Shown here: in pieces, positions 8,960-16,816 of the stretch
Layout: the number at the start of each line of letters is the position of its first letter
Numbering within the stretch: position 1 is the first letter of the stretch
NCBI GenBank assembly: GCA_046349955.1
Contig: JAXMBI010000003.1
Span: 124,001 to 188,000 of the forward strand
Reading direction: 5' to 3'
Source: JBGAPH01 sp046349955
Lineage (GTDB): Bacteria; Planctomycetota; Planctomycetia; Pirellulales; JBGAPH01
DNA: 64,000 bases
Notes under the pieces: model-generated
What the model was told of the DNA's origin: nothing
Databases searched by the model: none
Seen by the model: the letters and a program-made list of their open reading frames with translations, nothing else
Program-made: the position numbers and the translations under genes

Positions 8960-9724
8960 TTGAGGACCCCGCCCTTGCGATTCAACCGCTTGTCAGCCCC
9001 GGCCCTCCCGTTCGACGCCGTGGTTCCTCCGGCCGATTCGCAGCTCGAGTCCGCGGTCTTTGCCCGGCAAGAAGACGGCCCGGTGGCGGTCTTCGCCCCG
9101 CTCCACTACGAGCCAGGCTACGCCTATCCCCTGCTCATCTGGCTGCACGGCCCGGGGCTCGACGAGAGCCAACTCCGGCGGGTGATGCCGCTCGTGAGCA
9201 TGCGCAACTACGCGGCGGTGGCCCCCCGCGCCCCCGGAGTCGGTCCCGGCGGCAGCCGCTATTGGCCCCAGTCCGACGACGCCATCGACGAGGCCGAGGC
9301 CTGCGTCTGGCAGGCGCTGGCGGCCGCCGAAAATCGCTTCCAGGTCCACCGCTCGCGGCGGTTCCTGGTGGGCTACGGCTGCGGCGGCACGATGGCGGTG
9401 CGGCTGGCGCTGCGCCACCCCGACCGCTTTGCCGGCGCGGCCACGCTCGGCGGCCCGCTCCCCACAGGGGGCGCACCCTTCGCCCGGCTCGACGAGCTAC
9501 GGCAGGTGCCGCTGCTCATCGCGGCCGGCTGCGAGAGCGACGACTACGACAGCCAGCAGGTCTGCCGCGATCTGCGGCTGGTCCACTCGGCCGGCATGAA
9601 CGTCACGCTCCGCCATTATCCGTGCGGCCAAGAGCTGATCCCCGAAATGTTGGGCGATCTGAACCGCTGGCTGATGGAGCAGGTGACGGGGCCCCCGCAG
9701 CAAGCAGCGCAGGCAACTCATTAG
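8960..9724 (+). CDS. Alpha/beta-hydrolase fold protein with degenerate active site
   Basis: 254 aa from a TTG start, resembling the phospholipase/carboxylesterase (PF02230-like) group: 'PLLIWLHGPGLDESQLRRVM' with the oxyanion-hole region, 'RRFLVGYGCGGTMAVRLAL' at the nucleophile elbow, and 'LLIAAGCESDDYD' for the acid strand. The elbow normally reads GxSxGG; here it is G-Y-G-C-G-G with glycine in place of the serine. The position of the catalytic histidine (usually GHE) reads CGQEL. With Ser and His both gone it is unlikely to be a standard hydrolase; a binding or structural role is inferred. The fold call is secure, the function is not. Confidence 0.82.
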   Translation: MRTPPLRFNRLSAPALPFDAVVPPADSQLESAVFARQEDGPVAVFAPLHYEPGYAYPLLIWLHGPGLDESQLRRVMPLVSMRNYAAVAPRAPGVGPGGSRYWPQSDDAIDEAEACVWQALAAAENRFQVHRSRRFLVGYGCGGTMAVRLALRHPDRFAGAATLGGPLPTGGAPFARLDELRQVPLLIAAGCESDDYDSQQVCRDLRLVHSAGMNVTLRHYPCGQELIPEMLGDLNRWLMEQVTGPPQQAAQATH

Positions 9725-9745
9725 CCCCCCGTGAGTCACGGGGGG
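9725..9745. terminator. Strong hairpin directly after the alpha/beta-hydrolase stop
   Basis: CCCCCCGT (9725-9732) pairs with ACGGGGGG (9738-9745) around GAGTC. It starts on the base after the TAG stop. There is no T-run, so it is either a factor-dependent end or a REP-like intergenic palindrome. Confidence 0.5.
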
Positions 9746-9809
9746 GAGCCCGCGCGCTTGGCCGCAACGCCGGTGTAACACTGCGCACGCCGGCCGCCGA
9801 GCGCAGCGA

Positions 9810-10559
9810 TTAGCCTTGCCGGCTCACCATCGCGATGATCCAAGTGGGGGCAAAGGGCGAAGTGCAGCCCTTGGAGACGGGGTAGTCTCGATAGAGCCCC
9901 AGCTTCTCGCCGATCGCGATCGCCCGTGTGCGATGTTGGGGGAAGTGGATGCCGATCTCGGCCAGGCAAGCGTTCATCGTCCATTGCACCACGGGAGCGG
10001 CGCTGCCCATTTCTGCCTCGATGCGGTGGAGCAGCGCGACGAGGTCGAGCCCCTCGGCGCTCTTCGCAACGCGTCCGGCGGTCAGCCGCCAGCCGGCGCG
10101 GGCAGCCATGGGGTCGTCGGAAGTCATCCACCGTTGGCGCAGCGATTCCTTGCCGGGATGCTCCTTCACCACGTAGGAGTGGAGCCAATCCGCCACCGGC
10201 ACGAAGGTCGCCGACCGCACCATGCGCTCGAGTTCAGCCGGCGACAAGGCTTGCGGCTTGATCAGCAGCGTCGCCAAGAGTCGAGCCTCGACGTTGTCAG
10301 TTGCCCAAAGCGCGAGGGCCAACTCGTGGTTGGTCTTGATTTGATTCGCCAAGGCGCGGACGTCGCCGAGTTTGACGCCAAACTGGTTGTCGCCGGCGCC
10401 CTGCTTGGCGTTGTGGGCGCGCATTCTCGCATTGCCGAGCGCTCCAAGCTGCCCGAGGATTTCCTTGACTTGGGGGGCGGGCTTGGAGCTGGCAGGCTTT
10501 CGTACGACGCTGGCCGCCTTGGGCTTCGGCGCCTTCTTGGTGGACTGCTTCTTTGCCAT
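9810..10559 (-). CDS. AlkD-like DNA alkylation repair HEAT-repeat protein (paralogue 1)
   Basis: 249 aa with a lysine-rich N-terminal tail (residues 1-30, several KK/KP pairs) followed by the all-helical AlkD-type HEAT-like repeats ('VRALANQIKTNHELALALW', 'NVEARLLATLLIKPQALSPA', 'AARAGWRLTAGRVAKS'). AlkD proteins remove N3/N7-alkylated purines by a non-base-flipping mechanism using a Trp-Asp pair. An ungapped alignment to the second copy at 51644-52408, anchored at the shared EAR motif, places Asp124 on the catalytic Asp but a Val on the Trp position. Glycosylase activity is therefore uncertain. The basic tail would suit DNA binding. Confidence 0.8.
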   Translation of the reverse strand: MAKKQSTKKAPKPKAASVVRKPASSKPAPQVKEILGQLGALGNARMRAHNAKQGAGDNQFGVKLGDVRALANQIKTNHELALALWATDNVEARLLATLLIKPQALSPAELERMVRSATFVPVADWLHSYVVKEHPGKESLRQRWMTSDDPMAARAGWRLTAGRVAKSAEGLDLVALLHRIEAEMGSAAPVVQWTMNACLAEIGIHFPQHRTRAIAIGEKLGLYRDYPVSKGCTSPFAPTWIIAMVSRQG

Positions 10560-10785
10560 GTTGCCGCAGGAAGAGGATCGGTGAGGCCCGGCATTTCGCT
10601 GGCCCGGGGCCGGCCGCGTCGGGCGAGCGAAACTGCAGGCGGCATTTTACCACTGCCGCTGGACGATTCCTCGGGGCATCGCCCTCAATCATGGCGGCCG
10701 AGAAGCAACTCGACAATCGTAGGCGGCCTCTTTAATCTGCCCTTGCCGACGCGGCGTTTTGCGCGGCCAAGCCGGGGTTGGTAGG

Positions 10786-11097
10786 ATGCTGCGCATGGAT
10801 GCACCTCGCACACGCCGCAGCCTGGCCGACGTGATGGTCTCGCTGTCGATGACCTGCGCCGCGGTCGCCTTGATCCGATTGTTGGTGGTCTTGCCGACCA
10901 ACTACCGTCCGGGAGTCCCCGCCGCACTCCTGCTCGCGTTGTTCTATTGGCCGGGCGTGATTGCTACGACGGTGGCCGCGACGGCGACTTGCGTGGTGGG
11001 TTGGCGCAGAGCGTTGCGCTGGGCCGCTCTCGCGCTCGCAGGCTCGGCTGTCCTGCTGCAACTGTGGGGCCTGCTGCTGACACTTTGGCAGCGCTAG
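10786..11097 (+). CDS. Tiny membrane protein, first of a tandem pair
   Basis: About 103 aa with a short basic N-terminus (RTRRSLADVMVSLSMTCAA) and three hydrophobic segments (residues about 20-38, 48-70 and 80-100). Function unknown. The next gene has the same layout and a related N-terminus, so the two look like an old duplication. Start may be ATG 10786 or ATG 10795. Confidence 0.6.
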   Translation: MLRMDAPRTRRSLADVMVSLSMTCAAVALIRLLVVLPTNYRPGVPAALLLALFYWPGVIATTVAATATCVVGWRRALRWAALALAGSAVLLQLWGLLLTLWQR

Positions 11098-11145
11098 CGC
11101 GTTGCGGTTTCGCGTAGCTGGCGGCGGGTCTGGTATCGTAAGGGA

Positions 11146-11451
11146 ATGCAAGAAGAGCCCCCCGCCTCGCGAACGTCGCTGCAAGATGTCCTGGCCGCGA
11201 CTACGGCCTGCGCGATAACGCTGGCGGCGATGATCGCAACGTCCGGCAACGGGCAGCCCGAACCGCGGGCAGAATGGTTCGTTGCTGCGTGCGTGGCGAT
11301 GCTGATCCCAGCCGGAATCTTTGCGTCGCTCATCTGCCTGACGGTCGGTTGGCGCAGCGGGCTGAAGTTCGGCGCCGCGGGATGGTTGTTGATGATCGCA
11401 CTGACGTGTCTGCTGGTTGGAGCGCACGTCTCGTGTCAAGCAATGGACTAG
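11146..11451 (+). CDS. Tiny membrane protein, second of a tandem pair
   Basis: 101 aa. N-terminus RTSLQDVLAATTACAITLAA parallels the previous gene (R-S/T-L-x-D-V then a hydrophobic segment with TxCA). Further hydrophobic segments at about residues 45-65 and 75-95, the latter pair separated by VGWRSGLK, which resembles VGWRRALR in the upstream protein. Function unknown. Confidence 0.6.
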   Translation: MQEEPPASRTSLQDVLAATTACAITLAAMIATSGNGQPEPRAEWFVAACVAMLIPAGIFASLICLTVGWRSGLKFGAAGWLLMIALTCLLVGAHVSCQAMD

Positions 11452-11511
11452 CTGCTGCGAGGAGCGGCCTACCTTGCGACGAAAAGGCGCTTCGACGACG
11501 GCGTGCAAGCG

Positions 11512-12513
11512 TCAGCTTGAGCGCAGTCGCCGAGCGTAGCCCAACAGGCCCAAGGCGCCGAAGCCCAAGAGGACGAAGGTCGATGGCTCTGGCACGACCA
11601 AGTTCGCCGCGACCATGTTGGCCATCATGAAATCGCCCAACTCGGCCGGATCCGGCTCGCCCCCGGTGAAGGCCGAAGTCGGCAGGTGAACTTCATCGTA
11701 CCCACCCGTGTACTTGTAGTACTCGAAGCGCCGGACAATCGATTCCTGATTGTTGTCGATGGGAACGTCTGGCGGCTGTAGGGCGTCGACGCTGTCGTCG
11801 GAGAGCAGTTCCCACTCGGTCTCGATTTCCGACGGCAACTGCGGCGCCACGCTGGGGTGCAGAGGGTCGAGATTGTTGGGATCATAGGAGATCAGTTGGT
11901 CGAGCTCTGCCGGTCCCGCCAGTTCGGTGGTGAACACCTTTACCCACACGGCGTCGCCGTGCATTTCGGCCGGCGGCGGAGGCGGCGGCACGATGGCCAT
12001 TTGCACCGCGGCCGGGTTGGCGCCCACCGGAGGCGCATAGCTCCAGGTGGTCTGCGGCACCGACAACGGCGCTGGGTTGAGGCGGTTTTGGTTTTGGTCG
12101 AGCCAGTAGAAGCTCGACCTGGTCGCCTGCGAAGGGGTAGAGAACCCGAAGTGCTCGGCCCCCTGCACGTTCACCGCGTAGTGGCCGTTGGTGCTGAACA
12201 CACTCGGGGCCGGCGTAAGGTAAGGGGGATTCGCGCCAAAGCTGTAGCCGGTGAACACCAGCTTGGTTCCGCCGGCGTAGTCGGTCTTCGTGAGGTTCTG
12301 GAAATGGCACGGGTAAGTACTCGTCACGTCGACGCTCGTCAGACCGTCCAGGTCCAGTTCGGCGCCGTAGACGTTCTGTCCGGTGTCGTTGAAGACGTCG
12401 AAGTTCGACATGGTGCCTTGAATGCCGATCGGACCGGCGAAAACTGGCCCGGAAGCCAGCCCGGCGAAACAAGCCGCGGTCAGGCACAACTTTGCAACAC
12501 GGGTGTTCATCAT
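11512..12513 (-). CDS. PEP-CTERM sorting domain protein
   Basis: 333 aa exported protein. It has an N-terminal signal peptide (TRVAKLCLTAACFAGLASG, then VFA) and a C-terminal PEP-CTERM tail: VVPEPSTFVLLGFGALGLLG followed by the basic end YARRLRSS. Proteins with this tail are handled by exosortase and usually end up in the outer envelope or extracellular matrix. The central part is probably a beta-sandwich (DVFNDTGQNVYGAELDLDGL), without enzyme motifs. No exosortase gene is in the window. Confidence 0.9.
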   Translation of the reverse strand: MMNTRVAKLCLTAACFAGLASGPVFAGPIGIQGTMSNFDVFNDTGQNVYGAELDLDGLTSVDVTSTYPCHFQNLTKTDYAGGTKLVFTGYSFGANPPYLTPAPSVFSTNGHYAVNVQGAEHFGFSTPSQATRSSFYWLDQNQNRLNPAPLSVPQTTWSYAPPVGANPAAVQMAIVPPPPPPAEMHGDAVWVKVFTTELAGPAELDQLISYDPNNLDPLHPSVAPQLPSEIETEWELLSDDSVDALQPPDVPIDNNQESIVRRFEYYKYTGGYDEVHLPTSAFTGGEPDPAELGDFMMANMVAANLVVPEPSTFVLLGFGALGLLGYARRLRSS

Positions 12514-12960
12514 CGTTTTTCAACTCCGCGAGTTTTACTGAGCGTTCGTCGGGCGCCGCCCCATCCGGCGCGGCCAAGAAGTAAAGGCAAAACCGATACC
12601 AGCATCCGCCACTCGCGCCGCCAGAATTCCAGCCGGGTCGAACAATGAGCCAGGTGGAGTTGGCTCGAACTAGCAAAGCTCAAGAGACTTGCGCGCGTGG
12701 CGCGACGGGGTGTCGAAATGCCTGAATGAGCTTTGCCCGTCGCGGCGGGCGCTCATGGGCGCCTAGAGGAAGCCCGCGCGATATGCCCAGAATCCGCGCG
12801 CTGCGAGCGGACTCGCACTGTTCCGGCACGCCGGGCGGACAGCGAGGATCGCGGACTTGCCCGTCCAGGGTGGAGAAACTGTTATTGCCCTCTTGACGCT
12901 GGCCGGCTAGTTTCCGCAGGCGCGCAACTCGCTTCGATCATCTGGCCCTCCGGTGCGCCC
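12514..12960. other. Intergenic region between divergent genes
   Basis: 447 bases with no credible gene. It carries the upstream regions of the PEP-CTERM gene (minus; GGAG lies near its start) and the small exported protein at 12961 (plus; a TTGACG at about 12894 has no good -10 partner). Open frames here lack protein-like composition. Confidence 0.6.
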
Positions 12961-13488
12961 ATGTTGTTTCGCGACGGCGGTTTCGGCGCCCGTGCTTTCG
13001 GCCTTGGGGCGGCACTCCTGGCGACCTTCGCATCCGGTCTGTTCGTGGGCACGTCCTGGCCCCACACGCCGCTGCACGCCACGGCGACCGACTCGGGGCC
13101 GAACCTGGTGACCGCCACCGGACGGCTGGACGACCAAGTGGAAGGCCTCTTCGCCCTCGACTTCACCACCGGCAACCTCCGCGGCGCCGCGATCAACCCT
13201 CGTAGCGGCCGCTTCACGGCCCAGTTCCAACGCAACGTGCTGGCCGATCTGGGCTTGGCTGACGTCAGGCATCCGCAGTTCCTGATGGTCACCGGCCATC
13301 TCGACTTCCAGTCGTCTGCCGTCCAGAGAGCCCAAATGGTGCTCTACGTCACCGAAACGACGACCGGCCAAACGGCCGCCTACGCCATCCCTTGGAACCC
13401 CTCGACCGCCAGGTTGCCAACGGCGATCACCGGACAGTTCGTCCTGCTGGACCGGATGCGCGTGCGGGAGGGCAGCCTTGCGAAGTAA
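12961..13488 (+). CDS. Membrane-anchored/secreted hypothetical protein
   Basis: 175 aa from ATG 12961. One N-terminal hydrophobic segment (FGLGAALLATFASGLFVG) acts as signal anchor. The soluble part repeats beta-rich phrases (LVTATGRLDDQVEGLFALDF, 'RFTAQFQRNVLADLG', 'FLMVTGHLDFQSS'), like a small beta-sandwich domain. No catalytic motif. The frame is open further upstream, but that stretch is arginine/cysteine rich and unlike an exported N-terminus. It ends 3 bases before the convergent P450 gene. Confidence 0.75.
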   Translation: MLFRDGGFGARAFGLGAALLATFASGLFVGTSWPHTPLHATATDSGPNLVTATGRLDDQVEGLFALDFTTGNLRGAAINPRSGRFTAQFQRNVLADLGLADVRHPQFLMVTGHLDFQSSAVQRAQMVLYVTETTTGQTAAYAIPWNPSTARLPTAITGQFVLLDRMRVREGSLAK

Positions 13489-13491
13489 GCG

Positions 13492-14901
13492 TTAGGCCGC
13501 GATACGCAGCCGTTCGGGGGCGACGAGCGATTCGTCCAGCTTCACGAGCGAATGGATGTTGCCCGTCACTGGGCTGGCTTCGCAGCGGCCGTCGGCGTGC
13601 GACACGATCATCGGCATGCCGGAAGTCGGCGTGAGCATGGTCGAGAGCACGTGCCCGTCGATCTGTGCGCCCGGCTGCACAGTGAGCCGATAGCGGCCGA
13701 GAATCGTAGCCAACGCGAGCTTGATGGTGGTGAGCGCCAAGGTCGCCCCCAGGCACATCCGCGGCCCCGCCCCAAAGGGCAGGTAGGCGTAGGGCGATGG
13801 CTTGATCGAACGCCAGCGGTCGGGCACGAAGCAATCGGGATCTTCGAACAGATCCGGCCGGTGGTGGGTGAGATACTGGCTGAAGACCACGACCGTGGCG
13901 CGGCCCAGCTTGAGCGGGCCGAGCTGCGCGGGCTCCACCGTCAGCCGCTGCGAATACGCGCTCGGCGTGAGCACGCGCAGACTCTCATCTACCACGCGCT
14001 GCAACACCGGCAATTGATCGAGTTGCTCGAGCGCGGGCGGATCGCCGGCCAAGGGCGAAAGCTCGCCGTGCAGCTCGCGCATGGTGTGCGGATGCTGGGC
14101 GAGCAGGAAGAGGGCCCACGAGAGCGAGTTGGTGGTCGTAAGATGGGCGGCGCCGTAGAGAATAGCGGCCTGGCCGATCAGTTCGGCGTCGGTCATGCCG
14201 TGGCCATCGTCGTCGTAGGCCCGCAGCAAGAGCGAGAGCACGTCGGACCCCGTGGCGCCCGCCGCCCGTTTGAGCTCGATCATCTTCACGATGCGGGCTT
14301 CCACCTGTTCGGCGATGCCGAGCAGCCGCATGTAGTCTTCTTGCTGGTGCTCGACCGGCACGAGGGCGGCCACGCCCAAGCGGTGGTTCTGCTCGACCCA
14401 CTCCTCCATCAGGTGCCCGACCTCGAAGGCGATCTCGGGCTGGTCGAGGCCGAACAGGATCGCGCTTGTGACGCGGAGCATGAACTGCTTCATGTCGGCA
14501 AAGATGTTGCGGACCTGGCCGGGACGCCAGGCCGAGAGCATTTCTTCGACGAGCTCGACGAGCTGGCCGTGGTAGCCGGCGATCGCCTTCCGCTGGAACG
14601 GACCGATGACCATGCGGCGGTGCCGCTTGTGCTCCTGGCCGTTCATGCTGAGCAAGCCGCTGGTTACGCGCCGCTGGGCCGAGTTGCGGGGACCGGCGAT
14701 GGCGAAGAAGCGCGAGTGGAAGGTCTCGGTGTCGGTCAGCACCTGCTGGTTGAGCTCGGGGCTGAAGACGAAGGCGATCCGCTGCCGCCCCTCTTCGAGC
14801 GCGGCCACGTCGCCATGTTGGCGGTGGAGGGCCCGCATGCAGGCCAGGGGGTCGGCCGGAAAATCGAGCAGCCGGCCGGGGGTGATGGGCAGCGAGGACA
14901 T
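13492..14901 (-). CDS. Cytochrome P450
   Basis: 469 aa monooxygenase-type protein. The heme-binding loop PFGAGPRMCLG places the thiolate ligand at Cys383; the K-helix ExxR is in VVDESLRVLTPSAYSQR; the meander CFVPDRW is present. The I-helix motif, normally (A/G)GxETT, reads AAHLTTT, so the acidic residue used for proton delivery is a leucine. No N-terminal membrane anchor is seen, so it is soluble as usual in bacteria. It needs a ferredoxin/flavodoxin partner, not encoded nearby. Start ATG (MSSLPITPGRLLDFP) chosen by family fit; the frame extends 68 codons further without similarity. Confidence 0.93.
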   Translation of the reverse strand: MSSLPITPGRLLDFPADPLACMRALHRQHGDVAALEEGRQRIAFVFSPELNQQVLTDTETFHSRFFAIAGPRNSAQRRVTSGLLSMNGQEHKRHRRMVIGPFQRKAIAGYHGQLVELVEEMLSAWRPGQVRNIFADMKQFMLRVTSAILFGLDQPEIAFEVGHLMEEWVEQNHRLGVAALVPVEHQQEDYMRLLGIAEQVEARIVKMIELKRAAGATGSDVLSLLLRAYDDDGHGMTDAELIGQAAILYGAAHLTTTNSLSWALFLLAQHPHTMRELHGELSPLAGDPPALEQLDQLPVLQRVVDESLRVLTPSAYSQRLTVEPAQLGPLKLGRATVVVFSQYLTHHRPDLFEDPDCFVPDRWRSIKPSPYAYLPFGAGPRMCLGATLALTTIKLALATILGRYRLTVQPGAQIDGHVLSTMLTPTSGMPMIVSHADGRCEASPVTGNIHSLVKLDESLVAPERLRIAA

Positions 14902-15089
14902 GGTCGGCGAATCCTTTCGCCAGTAGGGGCCGGAGCACGTGAGCGGCCAGGACCTTCGTGGTCGGCCGCCCGTCTGCGGGGCCGGCCAGTTTACCAGCGC
15001 GGCCAGCCACCCCCCAACGCCAGTGCCGGGGGGCCCTGATCTCCTTGTTGTCTCGAGGCGGAGGGCCGGAAATTGAGACCAAAAAGCCG

Positions 15090-15118
15090 TTGAACCCCGC
15101 CCCAAAAACCCTTACGAT
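15090..15118 (+). promoter_or_regulatory. Putative promoter of the small basic protein gene
   Basis: TTGAAC (15090-15095) and TACGAT (15113-15118) are 17 bases apart. The transcript would begin near 15125, giving a leader of about 70 bases before ATG 15196. Confidence 0.55.
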
Positions 15119-15123
15119 AAGGG
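15109..15123. promoter_or_regulatory. Palindrome overlapping the -10 box (possible operator)
   Basis: CCCTTA (15109-15114), CGA, TAAGGG (15118-15123) is a perfect inverted repeat covering the -10 element. It could be a repressor site, or chance. Confidence 0.35.
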
Positions 15124-15195
15124 GCTTGCGGCGTAGCGCCAGCTCAGACCTTGGCCGCCGCTTTTGGACCGTTTTCGTTGGGAGATTGCGTCGCC

Positions 15196-15435
15196 ATGAC
15201 CATGGACAAGAGCCTGCGCGTTCGCCGGGGGATGATTCGTTCCCGCAACGTGCTCACCCGCGCCGAACGGATTCAGAAGCTGCAGGAATCCGACAAGTGG
15301 CAGGAAGGCCGCAGCCCCCTCGGCTTGCCGAAGGTGCGAGTGGTCAAGATCTCGATGAAGAAGAAGAAGGTCAAGAAGGCCGAAGAAGGCGATGCCGCGG
15401 CCGCTCCCGCCGCTGCTGGCGCCAAGAAGAAGTAG
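15196..15435 (+). CDS. Small basic protein of the PVC type
   Basis: 79 aa, strongly basic. The core 'MDKSLRVRRGMIRSRNVLTR', 'AERIQKLQESDKWQEG' and 'SPLGLPKVRVVKI' matches, from memory, the short basic protein family shared by Planctomycetes, Verrucomicrobia and Chlamydiae (TIGR04137-like), thought to be linked to ribosomes or RNA. The C-terminus is a low-complexity K/A/E tail (KKKKVKKAEEGDAAAA) typical of planctomycete members. GGAG at 15181 supports ATG 15196; a second ATG at 15202 is possible. Confidence 0.82.
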   Translation: MTMDKSLRVRRGMIRSRNVLTRAERIQKLQESDKWQEGRSPLGLPKVRVVKISMKKKKVKKAEEGDAAAAPAAAGAKKK

Positions 15436-15490
15436 GCCGCGGCCGGTCTCGGCTCGCGGATTTTGGCCTTGGGGCGCGTGGGTACTACGC

Positions 15491-16762
15491 ATGCGCGTGC
15501 GTCTGGAATATGGCCGCACGGGGCTCGAAGTCGAGTTGCCCGACAACCGGGTCACCCGGACCTTGGCCTACAAGCAGGCTCCGCCCCTGCCCGATCCGCA
15601 GGCGGAATTGCTCCGCTGCCTGGCCGCCCCCACCGGCACGCCCCCGCTGGCTGAGCTTGCCCGCGGGCGCAAAAGCGCCTGCATTCTGATCTGCGACATC
15701 ACGCGCCCGGTGCCCAACGAGCAGATCCTCAGCCCGCTCTTGGCAACGCTCGAATCCGCCGGCATCCCGCGCGACGAGATCACGATCCTCATCGCCACCG
15801 GACTGCACCGGCCCAACGAGGGGGACGAGCTCGTGGAGCTCGTCGGCCCGCGGATCGCGGCCAACTATCGGGTCGAGAATCACTTCGGCCAAGAGCTCGA
15901 CCAGCATGTTTTCCTGGGTGAGAGCCCGCGCGGCGTGCCGATCTGGATCGACCGCCGCTACGTGGAGGCCGATCTCAAGATCGCCACGGGGCTGATCGAG
16001 CCGCACTTGATGGCCGGCTTTTCCGGCGGCCGCAAGCTGATCTGCCCCGGCATCGCCGCCTTGGAAACCGTGAAGGTGTGGCACGGGCCTCAGTTCCTCG
16101 AGCACCCCAAGGCCGATTGCGGCTTTCTCGAGGGGAACCCGGTCCACGAGGAGAACACCTGGATTGGCCGTCACGCCGGTTGCGACTTCATCGTCAACGT
16201 GGTGATCGACTCGGCCCGCCGGCCACTCAAATTCGTGGCGGGCGACATGGAGGCCGCGTTCCTCGAGGGTGTCGAGTTCGTGCGGCAAGTGGTCGTCGAC
16301 ACGGTGGCTGAGCCTGTCGACGTTGTCGTGACGAGCTCGGCAGGCTACCCGCTCGACACGACCTTCTATCAGACCGTGAAGGGGATGACCGGCGCCCTGC
16401 CCATCGTGAAGCAGGGGGGCACGATCATCGTGGCCGCCAGCATCACCGAAGGAATCGGCAGCCCGCAGTTCGAGAGCCTGTTCCGCGAGCACGCCACGCT
16501 CGAAGGCTTTGTCGAGCGAATCCTGGAGAAGGACTACTTCGTGATGGACCAGTGGCAGCTCGAGGAGCTAGCCAAGGTCCGCCGCAAGGCGCGCGTCAAG
16601 GTGGTCACTGACGGCCTGCCGGCCGACGTGCTCAACGGACTGTTTGTAGAAGCAGCGCCGAGCGTGGAGCAGGCCGTGGCCGAGTCGCTGGCCGAGTATG
16701 GGCCGAAGGCGACGCTCGCGGTGATTCCCAAGGGGCCCTACGTGCTTGCCCAAGTCGGTTGA
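15491..16762 (+). CDS. larA: LarA-type nickel-dependent racemase/epimerase
   Basis: 423 aa. LarA enzymes racemise lactate or related 2-hydroxy acids with a nickel-pincer nucleotide bound covalently to a lysine. Motifs: CDITRPVPNEQIL (usual DxTRP), a histidine in IATGLHRPNEGDE, and IEPHLMAGFSGGRKLICPG with the cofactor lysine and a metal-binding histidine. 'DVVVTSSAGYPLDTTFYQTV' in the second domain is also typical. The cofactor genes larB, larC and larE are not in the window. Many LarA homologues use substrates other than lactate, so the substrate is open. ATG 15491 begins the family-like sequence MRVRLEYGRTGLEVELPDN. Confidence 0.87.
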   Translation: MRVRLEYGRTGLEVELPDNRVTRTLAYKQAPPLPDPQAELLRCLAAPTGTPPLAELARGRKSACILICDITRPVPNEQILSPLLATLESAGIPRDEITILIATGLHRPNEGDELVELVGPRIAANYRVENHFGQELDQHVFLGESPRGVPIWIDRRYVEADLKIATGLIEPHLMAGFSGGRKLICPGIAALETVKVWHGPQFLEHPKADCGFLEGNPVHEENTWIGRHAGCDFIVNVVIDSARRPLKFVAGDMEAAFLEGVEFVRQVVVDTVAEPVDVVVTSSAGYPLDTTFYQTVKGMTGALPIVKQGGTIIVAASITEGIGSPQFESLFREHATLEGFVERILEKDYFVMDQWQLEELAKVRRKARVKVVTDGLPADVLNGLFVEAAPSVEQAVAESLAEYGPKATLAVIPKGPYVLAQVG

Positions 16763-16816
16763 CGCGGCGCGGCGTCTCGCGACGATTAACGGCGGGGCCC
16801 GTGCCAGGGAGGACCG

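Noticed and set aside
9810..10559. Loss of the catalytic Asp in AlkD-like paralogue 1
   Set aside because: Counting from the Trp in ADWLHSY suggested it, but an ungapped alignment with paralogue 2 puts Asp124 on the catalytic Asp; only the Trp differs.
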